This document shows positions 18,869 to 28,200 of a stretch of DNA of 64,000 bases, piece by piece. The position numbers and the translations under genes were made by a program. Origin of the DNA: CAYRFF01 sp964423575. Lineage in GTDB: Bacteria; Bacteroidota; Bacteroidia; Chitinophagales; Saprospiraceae. The stretch's first letter is position 1. Each line of letters opens with the position of its first letter. The notes beneath the pieces were generated by a model. It was not told the origin of the DNA. It did no database searches and saw nothing but the letters and a program-made list of their open reading frames with translations. The stretch lies in the NCBI GenBank assembly GCA_964423575.1, contig CAYRFF010000011.1:1-64000 (forward strand), read 5' to 3'.

Positions 18869-19570
18869 ATGAATACAAAGAATCAGCTTACCATTGCTAT
18901 TGATGGCTATTCATCTAGCGGTAAGAGTACTCTCGCAAGACAACTGGCAGACTGCTTGTCTCTTCTCTATGTTGATTCGGGAGCGATGTACAGAGCTGTA
19001 ACATATTATTTCCTTGAGAATGATGTCGATTTACATAATTCAGTTGAGGTAGAAAAAGCGTTGGAAAACATCCATATAGAATTCAAGCGGGAAACCGAAG
19101 AACTACGCACCTATCTCAACGGAACAGACGTAACTACAGAAATCAGAACGCTAAAAGTATCATCCTTTGTCAGTGAGGTTTCCACTATTGCTTCAGTGAG
19201 GGAAGTATTGGTAGAACAACAAAGGGCAATGCAGGAAAAAAACGGAATCGTCATGGATGGAAGAGATATCGGTACGGTCGTCTTCCCCAATGCTGATGTC
19301 AAATTCTTTGTAACTGCTGATATTGATGTGCGCGTTGAACGACGCTATGCAGAGCTAATAAAAAAAGGTTTTAGCACCGACAGAGCTACTGTCAAAAGAA
19401 ATCTGGAGGAGCGAGATTATCTCGACAGTCACAGGGAAATCAGTCCCTTGAAAATGGCTGAAGATTCAGTTGTAATAGACAATACATCCCTTAACAAGGA
19501 GGAACAACTAAATAAGAGTATTGAAGTCATTAAATCAAGGTTTCCTGATATCAGTACAGAAAATTGCTAG
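18869..19570 (+). CDS. cmk: Cytidylate kinase
   Basis: CMP kinase phosphorylates (d)CMP with ATP in pyrimidine nucleotide recycling. The 233-residue protein has the P-loop GYSSSGKST (about residues 12-20), YVDSGAMYRAVT, the NMP-binding insert typical of the bacterial enzyme, and the MDGRDIGTVVFPNAD signature near residue 130. The longest frame begins at 18833, but the family N-terminus fits the ATG at 18869 (MNTKNQLTIAIDG), which is used here. The following 19571-20037 (467 bp) has no gene that I can support. Confidence 0.94.
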   Translation: MNTKNQLTIAIDGYSSSGKSTLARQLADCLSLLYVDSGAMYRAVTYYFLENDVDLHNSVEVEKALENIHIEFKRETEELRTYLNGTDVTTEIRTLKVSSFVSEVSTIASVREVLVEQQRAMQEKNGIVMDGRDIGTVVFPNADVKFFVTADIDVRVERRYAELIKKGFSTDRATVKRNLEERDYLDSHREISPLKMAEDSVVIDNTSLNKEEQLNKSIEVIKSRFPDISTENC

Positions 19571-20037
19571 TCCGCAACTTTAAAATACCCCCTACTTAAA
19601 TCAGCTTTCATCAGAGGTTTTAAGGTTTTTTCAGCAAAGCCAAGGTCTATTTTCTTTTATTTAGGCCACAGTTTTAATTTAATACAGAAGCATCCAACAA
19701 ACAGTTGTTTCAGACTGAGTTTTATCAACTTTACCAAGTCGGCAGGCAAGTACTAAATCATTCCAATCAATTGTAACAGAACAGATTATGAACCTCCAGT
19801 ATAACCACTTAATTTAAATAATTCGGACTGTCATTTGACTAAAATAAAATCAGTATTTCCTCCATCAGCAAGACACATCTGACAGGTAGTACATTACAGT
19901 TCAAATACTTTATTCTGTGTTCATTTTTAAATCCGTCAAAATATTCATATATTTATTGCCGAGCTATATACATTAAAGCTATGGGAGAACTGCAACTGAA
20001 CAAATATTATTTAATGTAGCTATAAAATTAAAAGAAC

Positions 20038-20403
20038 ATGAAGAACGAAGATGTAATAGGAAATGTGACAATTTCAGACGTAAAGTATTCAACTGTTTTA
20101 TCGAAGTATTATTTCCAAGTAACTCTGCCTAGCGGAGTGGTAGTCATGAAATCTATATATTATGACTCGACGGAAGAAGCGGATCGAATCAGAAAAGAAA
20201 CTGTAGATACTTTTGAAAAACGAGGAAAAGATTCCATCAAGAAAAAAACTACTCAAGATAAAGGCGTGAGATATTTCACAGGAGAAGATAAGAAGGGTAA
20301 GACCCTCGTTGTCTCAACTAAGATATATTTCGATGAATCTGAGATTGATGAGGTTGTTGATTTGATGTTTCCTACCGACAATACACCGCAAAAGGACGAA
20401 TAA
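20038..20403 (+). CDS. DUF3276 (PUR-alpha-like) nucleic-acid-binding protein
   Basis: The 121-residue protein resembles the DUF3276/PUR family of Bacteroidota and spirochaetes. These carry one PUR repeat that dimerises and binds single-stranded or purine-rich nucleic acid. The repeat-like beta-beta-beta-alpha pattern is visible in TVLSKYYFQVTLPSGVVVMKS and GKTLVVSTKIYFDESEIDEV. The C-terminus is short and polar. It is convergent with the hsp20 operon; the hairpin after its stop serves the opposite strand. Cellular role in this group is not established. Confidence 0.8.
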   Translation: MKNEDVIGNVTISDVKYSTVLSKYYFQVTLPSGVVVMKSIYYDSTEEADRIRKETVDTFEKRGKDSIKKKTTQDKGVRYFTGEDKKGKTLVVSTKIYFDESEIDEVVDLMFPTDNTPQKDE

Positions 20404-20426
20404 AAAAAGGGAGTCATAAGACTCCC
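20402..20426 (-). terminator. Intrinsic terminator of the hsp20 operon
   Basis: On the minus strand, GGGAGTC pairs with GACTCCC (20426-20420 / 20415-20409) around a 4-nt loop, followed by a run of seven T. It lies 34 bp past the hsp20 stop. Confidence 0.85.
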
Positions 20427-20460
20427 TCCCATCATCATTACATCAATTTTATATAATTAA

Positions 20461-20907
20461 TTAAGCGATCTCAATTCGCTTAATTGCTTTGTCTTCCTTT
20501 GCATCCACCTTAGGTAGGTTAAGCACAAGGATTCCGTTATCATACTTAGCTGAGATATCTTCCGCCTTTACATTTTCAGGCAACTGGAAATGTCTTTCAA
20601 AGGCTGAATAGTTAAACTCTCTACGCAGGTAGTTATCGGACTCATCTTCCGTAGTCTTCTCGTTCTCTACCTTAATTACCAGAGCATTATCTTTCAGTTC
20701 AATGGAGAAATCATCTCTCTCAAGTCCCGGAGCAGCCAACTCAATGACAAAATCATTATCGTTTTCGCTCACGTTCACAGATGGATTAGCTGAGAACCAG
20801 TTATCAGGAAAGAAATCGGTCAATCCTTTGCTGAAAAAGTCATCAAACAATGAGTTCATAGGAACTGCTCTTCTTGTCGGAAATCTTCTAAAATTTATTA
20901 AGTTCAT
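20461..20907 (-). CDS. Small heat-shock protein Hsp20 (downstream copy)
   Basis: The 148-residue protein has an N-terminal arm with SLFDDFFSKGLTDFF, an alpha-crystallin domain (about residues 38-135; AAPGLERDDFSIELKDN, DNGILVLNLPK) and a short C-terminal tail with an IRIEI-like I-x-I end (IKRIEIA). Such chaperones hold unfolding proteins without ATP. It is the second gene of a two-gene hsp20 operon with a shared terminator at 20402-20426 and a promoter at 21405-21434. Confidence 0.94.
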   Translation of the reverse strand: MNLINFRRFPTRRAVPMNSLFDDFFSKGLTDFFPDNWFSANPSVNVSENDNDFVIELAAPGLERDDFSIELKDNALVIKVENEKTTEDESDNYLRREFNYSAFERHFQLPENVKAEDISAKYDNGILVLNLPKVDAKEDKAIKRIEIA

Positions 20908-20948
20908 AGCTTTAAGTTTTTAAGGTTAAAATTTAATCTTCTTCTTTA

Positions 20949-21266
20949 TTAAGCAACTTTAATGCTTCTTCTTACTACTTTCAGTGGAATTTCAATATTC
21001 AAAATCCCATTTACCACGCTGGCATTTATATTTTCAACATCGGTTCTCTGTGGCAATCTGTATTTCCAGGTCTTCCCAAAGTGATTGATGAATGGAGTAT
21101 GCTCAGCTTCCAGTTCATTAGTCGTAATCACGAGTAAATTATCTTCTGTTTCAATCGTTACATCTTCTTTACCTATACCTGGCAAAGCAATCTCCATGTA
21201 GTATTTCTCTTCTTTCTCATTATATGTTACGTTGCTATACGGTCTATTGAATTTTGTAGTTTGCAT
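20949..21266 (-). CDS. Small heat-shock protein Hsp20, short form (upstream copy)
   Basis: At 105 residues, this is a minimal alpha-crystallin protein: the domain starts almost at once (NRPYSNVTYNEKEEKYYMEIALPG) and runs to NGILNIEIPL, with almost no N-terminal arm. The tail VVRRSIKVA keeps the I-x-V motif that mediates oligomer contacts. It may co-assemble with the longer Hsp20 encoded 41 bp downstream. Its leader begins with an inverted repeat (21380-21400), suggesting regulated or temperature-responsive expression. Confidence 0.9.
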   Translation of the reverse strand: MQTTKFNRPYSNVTYNEKEEKYYMEIALPGIGKEDVTIETEDNLLVITTNELEAEHTPFINHFGKTWKYRLPQRTDVENINASVVNGILNIEIPLKVVRRSIKVA

Positions 21267-21379
21267 ATCTTATATCTTTAATTTGTTTTCAATATGTTTT
21301 ATACTTATTGATAAGCAAGCTATGTGCCATTGCATTTTCCCGGATATATTGACAGAAAATAAGAAGAACGACTAAGCTT

Positions 21380-21400
21380 AAGGTGTCATTTTGACGCCTT
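21380..21400 (-). promoter_or_regulatory. Inverted repeat at the start of the hsp20 transcript
   Basis: AAGGTGTCA-TTT-TGACGCCTT forms a 9-bp hairpin with one G-T pair. It begins five bases beyond the -7 element and so should span about +1 to +20 of the hsp20 mRNA. It may be a repressor operator or a 5' RNA stem. It is not the CIRCE sequence. Confidence 0.5.
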
Positions 21401-21404
21401 TCGG

Positions 21405-21434
21405 CAAATCTAAACGCCACATTGACAGGTGCAA
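21405..21434 (-). promoter_or_regulatory. hsp20 operon promoter
   Basis: On the minus strand, TTG (21434-21432), a 19-bp spacer and TAGATTTG (21412-21405) match the Bacteroidota consensus, 139 bp before the first hsp20 ATG. Confidence 0.65.
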
Positions 21435-21450
21435 GCCTAATAAAACAATA

Positions 21451-21481
21451 AAGCCTCCGGAAAACAACTCCCCGAAGGCTT
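21451..21481 (-). terminator. Terminator after the M56-TonB gene
   Basis: On the minus strand, AAGCCTTCGG pairs with CCGGAGGCTT (one mismatch) across an 11-nt loop and is followed by a T-rich tract. It lies 33 bp beyond the stop codon at 21514. Confidence 0.7.
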
Positions 21482-21513
21482 AAAAACTTCTTATAATTCG
21501 GAAATTAATGACC

Positions 21514-22782
21514 CTACTCTGAGTCTTCTTCATCTAATGTAAATTTAATAGGCAAGTGAAGTCGAGCAGCGACCGGCTTTCCATCTTTTAAGCCAGGCTC
21601 CCATATAATACCTTCTTCATTCATCACTTTCATAACTCGCAATGCTTCTTTCTCAATTTCTTCATCGGGAGATCTCAAAACTTCCACTTCATCAACTCGC
21701 CCGTCTGTAGTTACAACAAAGGAAATATATATTGTTCCTTCTATTTTATCTGCTTTAGATTTCTCAGGATATTTCACATTTTCATGGATAAATCCAAGGA
21801 GTTTCTGTAAGCCACAGCTCTGCTTCTCCTCTCCTTCCAAGTCTGCACAACCCGGAAATACCGGGGCTACGTCGAAACTCCTTTCATAGGTACTGTCTTG
21901 AGCCTGGGTACCAGGTGCTGTAATTACGATCAGCCCGGCAAGTAAAACAGATACCAAGCTTATTGCAGAAAGGTATTTCCATAATGATTTCTTTGTACTG
22001 GATTTTCTTGTCAACATAATTAAACGATTTTTTAATTGGTGCGAAAATATTCCATGTGCCTGTTGATACTGCTGTACACCGGACAATGAAAATTGAATTA
22101 ATAAGTTACCATATTGCTTTCTACTGTAGTTGCTACAAGCTTTTTGATCAGCCTGATATTCATGGACCAATCTCAATTCTCTTACCATAAGGTAAAATAA
22201 AGGATTGAACCAAAAGAAAACTCTGAGCAGATGGAGGAGAATCAGATCATAATGATGTTTTAGTTGAGCGTGTGCCTTCTCATGCCTTAATATAACTTCA
22301 TACTCCTCCCCTTCTATAGGAAGGCTGTCAGGCAGTATAATTTTACCGCTCCAAAATATGGGCGATTCCAGTTCTTTACTTATAAAGATTGAAGGTGCTT
22401 CCGAATCCAGCAATTGAGCATTTGCCGCAAGGCGATGTATTCTAGTCCAGCCGATAAGAAATCGCAGAAGTATGAATAAGGAACCCGTTATGTAGATTAT
22501 TAAAAAGATAATGTAAAGATTTACTGTTGAGGAAACATTCACGAATGTTTCAGAAAACTCTCCGATAGTTATGGGAGAAAGTTCAAAGACCGGGTTTGTA
22601 TCAGATCTACTTATGGGGACAAGCAGGTTAACCAGTGGTAAGAAAATTCCAAGAGACAGTGCCGATAAGAGAAATATCCGGTTAAAGCTAAAACGGGTTT
22701 CACGAGCCATGAATATAATGTATATCAGGTAAGTCAGCCCCCAGATTATCGCAGAAGTTACAAAAAAGTACAGCATAATCAT
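21514..22782 (-). CDS. BlaR1-like M56 membrane peptidase with C-terminal TonB domain
   Basis: The 422-residue protein has N-terminal membrane helices (about residues 3-25, 35-58, 88-112), then an M56 gluzincin motif HEKAH at residues 167-171, another helix near 275-295, and a periplasmic TonB C-terminal domain (about 325-415; KYPEKSKADKIEGTIYISFVV). In the BlaR1/BlaI system the sensor protease triggers loss of the BlaI repressor. Here the penicillin-binding sensor domain is replaced by TonB, a common Bacteroidota variant whose signal is unknown. It overlaps the blaI-like gene by 4 bp (ATGA), so the two are translationally coupled. Confidence 0.9.
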   Translation of the reverse strand: MIMLYFFVTSAIIWGLTYLIYIIFMARETRFSFNRIFLLSALSLGIFLPLVNLLVPISRSDTNPVFELSPITIGEFSETFVNVSSTVNLYIIFLIIYITGSLFILLRFLIGWTRIHRLAANAQLLDSEAPSIFISKELESPIFWSGKIILPDSLPIEGEEYEVILRHEKAHAQLKHHYDLILLHLLRVFFWFNPLFYLMVRELRLVHEYQADQKACSNYSRKQYGNLLIQFSLSGVQQYQQAHGIFSHQLKNRLIMLTRKSSTKKSLWKYLSAISLVSVLLAGLIVITAPGTQAQDSTYERSFDVAPVFPGCADLEGEEKQSCGLQKLLGFIHENVKYPEKSKADKIEGTIYISFVVTTDGRVDEVEVLRSPDEEIEKEALRVMKVMNEEGIIWEPGLKDGKPVAARLHLPIKFTLDEEDSE

Positions 22783-23132
22783 TCCTCATTAAACTTGTCA
22801 ATAATATCCTTCAATTCATCAGGATCTATTTCCTCTTTCTTCACCAGAAAATGAACCATATCTTTCATAGAACCACTAAAAAACCGTCTGGCAAAATCAT
22901 TTATCGAGAGACGGGAGTACGATGCCTTATCGATTACAGGAAAATAAAGATGTGTTCTCCCATAAGCTTTATGACTGACAAAGCCTTTACTCTCAAGGAT
23001 TCTCACAATGGAGGAAATGGTAGACTTGCTGATGTCTTCTTTTATGATCTCATCTATATCAGAAACCGTAGCCTCGCCGAGTTCCCATATATAGTGCATT
23101 ATACGTTCTTCTGCTTCCGTTAATTTCTTCAT
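22779..23132 (-). CDS. BlaI/MecI family transcriptional repressor
   Basis: The 117-residue protein is a winged-helix repressor of the BlaI family: LTEAEERIMHYIWELGEATVSDI at the start, a recognition helix around KSTISSIVRILESKGFV, and a C-terminal dimerisation part. It is coupled by overlap to the M56-TonB gene, the usual regulator and sensor-protease pair. A consensus promoter lies at 23186-23216, and a strong palindrome (23230-23247) sits right behind the -33 element, the natural place for a self-controlled operator. Confidence 0.92.
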   Translation of the reverse strand: MKKLTEAEERIMHYIWELGEATVSDIDEIIKEDISKSTISSIVRILESKGFVSHKAYGRTHLYFPVIDKASYSRLSINDFARRFFSGSMKDMVHFLVKKEEIDPDELKDIIDKFNEE

Positions 23133-23185
23133 ATCTTCTGTTTTAAAATTAGGGATACAGCTTTTCTGTTCCTTGCTTGCACTAG

Positions 23186-23216
23186 CAAAGATATATCAAT
23201 TTTTCCTTACAGCCAA
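23186..23216 (-). promoter_or_regulatory. Promoter of the blaI-M56 operon
   Basis: On the minus strand, TTG (23216-23214), a 20-bp spacer and TATCTTTG (23193-23186) form a consensus Bacteroidota promoter 53 bp before the blaI start. Confidence 0.7.
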
Positions 23217-23220
23217 ATAT

Positions 23221-23247
23221 TTAGCCATATAGCTAATTCATTAGCTA
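23221..23247. promoter_or_regulatory. Overlapping TTAGC/GCTAA palindromes behind the blaI promoter
   Basis: TAGCTAAT-TC-ATTAGCTA (23230-23247) is a perfect 8-bp inverted repeat. A second one overlaps it, TTAGC-N6-GCTAA (23221-23236). They sit between the stop of the M28 peptidase gene and the -33 element of blaI. The short loop and lack of a T-run argue against a terminator and for a dimeric repressor site. Confidence 0.55.
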
Positions 23248-23249
23248 CG

Positions 23250-24848
23250 CTATTTCACATCCTTAGGGAATGGGTCGGTGCGGTTGGCAGCAGCTTTTAT
23301 AAGTTCATATATAAACCTAGTCCGATTTAACATCGGCGTATACATGATTTTATCTTCCGTATCCGTCGGCATGTGATAATCCTCATGCACTCCGGTAAAG
23401 AAGAACACGGCGGGGATTCCATTTCGGGCAAAATTATAATGATCAGATCTGTAATAGAATCGATTGGGGTCGGACTCAGAGTTATACCTGTAATCCAGGA
23501 GCAAGTTTATTGAGTCCTTTACATTCTCAGCTACTTCTTTTACCAATCTATCCAATTCTGTAGAGATTTTATCTGCTCCTATCACATAGATATAATCGGG
23601 ATTTTTATGATGTTCATCCATCCTTCCTATCATATCAATATTGACATTTGCGTAAGCATCTTCCAGTGGAAGCAAAGGGTTGTTTACATAATAACTGGAG
23701 CCGAGTAATCCCATTTCTTCCCCGGTCATAAATATGAACAAAATGGGCTTCATAGGAGCTCTTCCCAGCCTTGATTGGATTAAGAATTCTTCCATCATGA
23801 CGAGCAAGGCTGTCGTGCCGGAGCCGTTATCATCTGCTCCATTATAAATGGAGTTCCCCCTTTTCCCAAGGTGATCATAATGCGCCGTCACAATGAGATA
23901 ACCATTTTCCGGAGAATCGACGCCAGGAAGCATGCCTGCAACATTTTCTGTATAGATATAATCAATATTCTTATGGGCTGTTAAGCTGAGATTCGTTTTT
24001 TTAATGGTAATTGCTTTAAAGTTTCCTGTCTTTACTGCACGAGCTTGACGTCTCTCAGCCTTTTTTAGCTGTTTCCCAAGCAATTGCTCTGCACGCTTCT
24101 CAGGAATAATCACAAAGGGTGGATACTCATCCAGAACCTGGCTGACGCTGTCTATAATCAATCTCCTGTACATCCCCTGATTCCGAAGTCGTTGGGCTGC
24201 TTCATTCATATTATCAGTAACCAGAATCACAGCTGAGGCACCCATGCGCTTAGCCAGCTTCAGTTTCTCAAGATTGGCTTCCATCATATCAGATGGCAGT
24301 TCTGTTCCGCTGAGAAGGTACTCCTTACTGTTTTTCATCGGCTCGCCTTCTCTTATCAGTAAAAGCTTGTTTTCTACTTTATTTTTCCGATAATCACTAT
24401 AGATTTCGCTGTCGATTCCATATCCGAGATAAACGAGTTCATCGACATTGATATCGGCAGAGGAATTTGGATGACGTGGAGCGAAAAAATCTACATTTTC
24501 CTTGAGCCTTTCTCCTCCTATCTCCAGGCTTAATGTGTCCCATTGCACAGTAGAAAGAACGAATTTCTGGTAATAATCTCCATTTTCAGACACAGGCTGA
24601 AGACCACTATAAACCATCTGATCTGCCAGATATTCCGCCACTTTCTTTTGCCCTGCAGTACCGGTTTCCCTTCCCTCCATTGCGTCAGAAGCAAGAAACT
24701 TCATGTGCATCCTCATCCTTTGCTTAGTCAGGGCAGTATATTGTTGTGCCTCGACATTCAAGGGAAGGAGGAACAGGACCAGCATCAGGAAGATTGCTTC
24801 AGAAATCGGAAATCTTTTTAACTCTTCTTTCATGTCTTCCACCTTCAA
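23250..24848 (-). CDS. Secreted M28 family zinc aminopeptidase
   Basis: The 532-residue protein begins with a signal peptide (hydrophobic residues about 17-33, ending VEAQQ). It contains a PA-type insert (about 140-250) and an M28 catalytic domain. Visible metal-site motifs are VTAHYDHLG, YNGADDNGSGTTALL, MTGEEMGLLGS and NIDMIGR, with a late HxxxD-like segment YRSDHYNFARNGIP. It probably releases amino acids from peptides in the periplasm or at the surface. It overlaps the end of rpiB by 50 bp; the second ATG at 24833 would reduce this to 35 bp. Confidence 0.92.
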   Translation of the reverse strand: MKVEDMKEELKRFPISEAIFLMLVLFLLPLNVEAQQYTALTKQRMRMHMKFLASDAMEGRETGTAGQKKVAEYLADQMVYSGLQPVSENGDYYQKFVLSTVQWDTLSLEIGGERLKENVDFFAPRHPNSSADINVDELVYLGYGIDSEIYSDYRKNKVENKLLLIREGEPMKNSKEYLLSGTELPSDMMEANLEKLKLAKRMGASAVILVTDNMNEAAQRLRNQGMYRRLIIDSVSQVLDEYPPFVIIPEKRAEQLLGKQLKKAERRQARAVKTGNFKAITIKKTNLSLTAHKNIDYIYTENVAGMLPGVDSPENGYLIVTAHYDHLGKRGNSIYNGADDNGSGTTALLVMMEEFLIQSRLGRAPMKPILFIFMTGEEMGLLGSSYYVNNPLLPLEDAYANVNIDMIGRMDEHHKNPDYIYVIGADKISTELDRLVKEVAENVKDSINLLLDYRYNSESDPNRFYYRSDHYNFARNGIPAVFFFTGVHEDYHMPTDTEDKIMYTPMLNRTRFIYELIKAAANRTDPFPKDVK

Positions 24849-25248
24849 AATCTGATTGAATAAATGTTTCTGTTATATCGATTGCCCACTCCAGAGCTAT
24901 AAACCTCGCAGGTAATGCAAGAACATTGGCATTGTTATGGGCTCTAGCCAGCTTTGCCAGCTCTTTATTCCAGCACAACGCAGCTCTGATATGTCTGTGC
25001 TTATTTGCAGTAATAGCAACTCCATTTCCGCTTCCGCAAATGATTATACCTGCTTCAGCTTTCCCATCTTCTATAGCTTGAGCAACAGGATGAATAAAGT
25101 CAGGGTAGTCCACCGATTCGGGTGAATCCGTCCCAAAATCCAGCACTTCATAATCATTCTTCTGGAGGAATTCTTTTATTTTCTCCTTATAAAAATAACC
25201 GGCATGATCGGCTCCCATTGCTATTACTTTCATATCTCCAGTTTTCAC
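24799..25248 (-). CDS. rpiB: Ribose-5-phosphate isomerase B
   Basis: RpiB interconverts ribose-5-phosphate and ribulose-5-phosphate in the pentose phosphate pathway. The 149-residue protein has GADHAGYFYKE near the N-terminus, DFGTDS, DYPDF, the GSGNGVAITANK signature with the conserved active-site cysteine in IIICGSGNG, and HNNANVLALPAR. The family N-terminus fits the ATG at 25233 (MKVIAMGADH) at least as well as the upstream one. It follows the DUF2723 gene by 12 bp and overlaps the M28 gene, so all three look like one operon. Confidence 0.95.
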   Translation of the reverse strand: MKTGDMKVIAMGADHAGYFYKEKIKEFLQKNDYEVLDFGTDSPESVDYPDFIHPVAQAIEDGKAEAGIIICGSGNGVAITANKHRHIRAALCWNKELAKLARAHNNANVLALPARFIALEWAIDITETFIQSDFEGGRHERRVKKISDF

Positions 25249-25260
25249 AAATGATCAATT

Positions 25261-28200
25261 TTATCTCAACAACTCCATGTATTGCTCAATCGTATTCACA
25301 TAATTATCCTTTTTCGCAGAATCCGGCAAGTCCTTCACGACATCGTTAAGTCTGAATAACGAGCTCATTGCAACGTTCTGAGGATGTGAAAAGCTTGAGT
25401 TTACAATTGACTGATCCAGTGAGGAATAGAAATCAAGTTCAGTCGTCACATTCTCCAAGGCTATATCTATCAACTCCTGCGCACGATCGATTTTTCCATT
25501 TTCCACATAAGGACTTATAAACGGAATCTCAAAGTAACCATAAGGGAAATTCATATTGGGGAATCCTTCAAAGAAAAGGTCGGACATCTGTTCAGCCTTA
25601 CCTGTTTCCCCTTTTTCCATGAAGTCCATTAAAGCTCTATAAAATACAAGTCTGTGAGACTGTACTGCAGGCCCGAAGCTCTCATCGACGAAGATATCTT
25701 TTTTATCAAAGCCTCCCCACATAAACTTCTCCTTGGCATTATTAAGAACTTTATCCGAGTCGATTCTGCCTGAACCGAAGATTGATAACCTTTGGTCTGA
25801 TTCTGATTTCACCGGAATTATTCTCAACGCCAGCCCTTCCAGCTGAACGTAGTCATTCAAGCCCAGCATTTTGGAAGATTGAATTGTTGTAGCGAAATAA
25901 ATCGGTCGCTTATTGATATTTGAAGCAATGATATCCAGAATAGCCAATTCATCCTTTCTCAAGTAAGTCTTGCTCCTGAAGTCAAACAAGAGATTTTCCG
26001 TTGCTACACTAGCAAGTGAATCATCCAAGCCAAAAATGTTCTTGACATTGTTCTTGTCAATCGGAACAGAAAATCTTCCGGCTTCAATACCAAATTGTGA
26101 CATTCCTCGCGAAGGATCTCTCAATTCCGTATTACCGGAGTTAATTTCATTAGCGAGCTGGGTAAAGGTTAGCATTCGTTGCGGAACTCCACCACCCCTG
26201 TCAAAGAGGAATAGCTGATCATGTCGGTATCCTCTGTACTGTTCAGGAGCGATAGACATATCAATCGCCGCACTTTTGTCCACCCTGCGTCTCATCAGGT
26301 CAATGTACCAGTCTACGGCAATAAGGGACAAGTTGATAACCCTTACGTCCGTTCTTATATCCTCCACCTCCTGAGCATACCACAATGGATAAGTATCATT
26401 ATCTCCATAAGTAAAGATAATGGCATTCTCTTCTACTGAATTCAAGAAATTGGAAGCATAGTCACGCGATGCATACAAGTGTCTTCTTCCCATATCGTCG
26501 TAGTTCTGGAAGCCCATAAGCATAGGGGCTATCAACACGATTGCACCTGCCACAACCGCAAGAACGTTCTTATTCATGTTCTTGAGTTTATCTCCCAGGA
26601 AGCCATAAATAGCAGGAACGGACAGTCCTATCCATATCGCAAATGTTGCAAATGAGCCGATTAAGACATAATCCCTTTCCCGGGGCTCCTGTGGAGGCTG
26701 ATTGGAATATAAGATAATTCCGAGTCCGGTAATAAAGAACATCGTCATAAGGGCAAAGAAATCTTTTCTCCGGTACTTATAGGAGAATACCATACCGACA
26801 ATACCCAGAATAAGTGGGATAAAATAATAGCTATTCCGACTTTCATCATTTTTCATCCACTCCGGTTCCTTATCCATATCATAGAGTCGCCACTTGTCGA
26901 TGAATTTGATTCCCGACGCCCATTGTCCATCGGCTTTATTAGCCGGGGTATATCCTTGTTTAGCATTTGTTCTTCCTACAAAATTCCACATAAAGTACCG
27001 CCAATACATCCAATTAACCTGGTAACTAAAGAAAAAGGAAAGGTTATCGGCCATTGTGGGGCTTCCCGAGGGCCTACCTATCCAGTTCCTGTACTGCGAT
27101 TCTCTGTCGGTATGTCCCATTCGCGGGAAGAGCGATTTGTCAGATTGCTTATAAACATAAGACATCTTGTATCCTGTAACCTCATACTTGTCACCTACAC
27201 GGCCGTACCTTGGTTCTATATCGGTAGAAGTTGGCACTACATCAAAGGCCGGCCCGTAGATGATAGGTCTTTCTCCATATTGTTCTCTATTCAGATAAGG
27301 TAAGAGAGAGAATGGATCCTGTGGATTATTCATGTTAATCGGTGGCTTGGCATTGGCTCTCACAACCACAACACCCACAGTTGAGAATGAAATCACTACT
27401 AACAACGCTGCCATAAAAGTCAGTTGTAATATGTGACTGTTTCTTTTATGAGCATAATGAAGTCCAAAGGCGAAAACTCCTGCCAACAGCAGAATAGTCG
27501 GAATAATACCGGTATTGAAGCCCATTCCCAGGCTATTGACCATAATTTTATCAAACCAAGCCCATATCGTTGGAACCCCTACAATAACAAACTTCATTAT
27601 AAACACCACTACCGCGCCGCCTATAGCAAGAGATGCCAGAACACCTTTTGCATTGATTTTATCGTATTTTTTAAAGTAATAAAGAAGTGCCGCTGTAGGT
27701 ATAATCAATAAGGAAAGCAAGTGTACTCCGATGGAAAGTCCCGTGGCATAAAGGGCAAAAACAATCCATCTATCGTGTTCTTTTTCATTGGGCTTGGCAT
27801 ACCAGACGGTCATTGCCCACAAGACCAGACAAGTAAAGAAGAAGGACATAGCATATACCTCCCCTTCTACTGCTGAGAAATACACACTAACACTGAATGC
27901 TGCTACAAGTCCGGCGACAATTCCGGCAATTGCAAGAGCGATATTCTGTGATTCTGTCGTTTCACCATCCCTACCAACCAATGCAAGTTTCCCAAAAAGG
28001 AATGTAGACCAGGCAAGGAATCCCACAGCAAATGCAGCGCTCAAACCTGACAACAGGTTTACCATAAATGCGATATCTGCAGGATCAGAACTAAACCATT
28101 CGCCTATTTTGGCGAACAAATGTCCAATCAAGAGGAACAATGGTGCTCCCGGTGGGTGTACAACCTCAAGTTTATATGCCCCTGCAATAAATTCACCGCA

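Noticed and set aside
19571..20037. Possible gene or RNA in the cmk-DUF3276 gap
   Set aside because: Only a weak imperfect inverted repeat near 19962-20023 and a 12-codon ORF were seen, with no promoter or terminator to support a gene.
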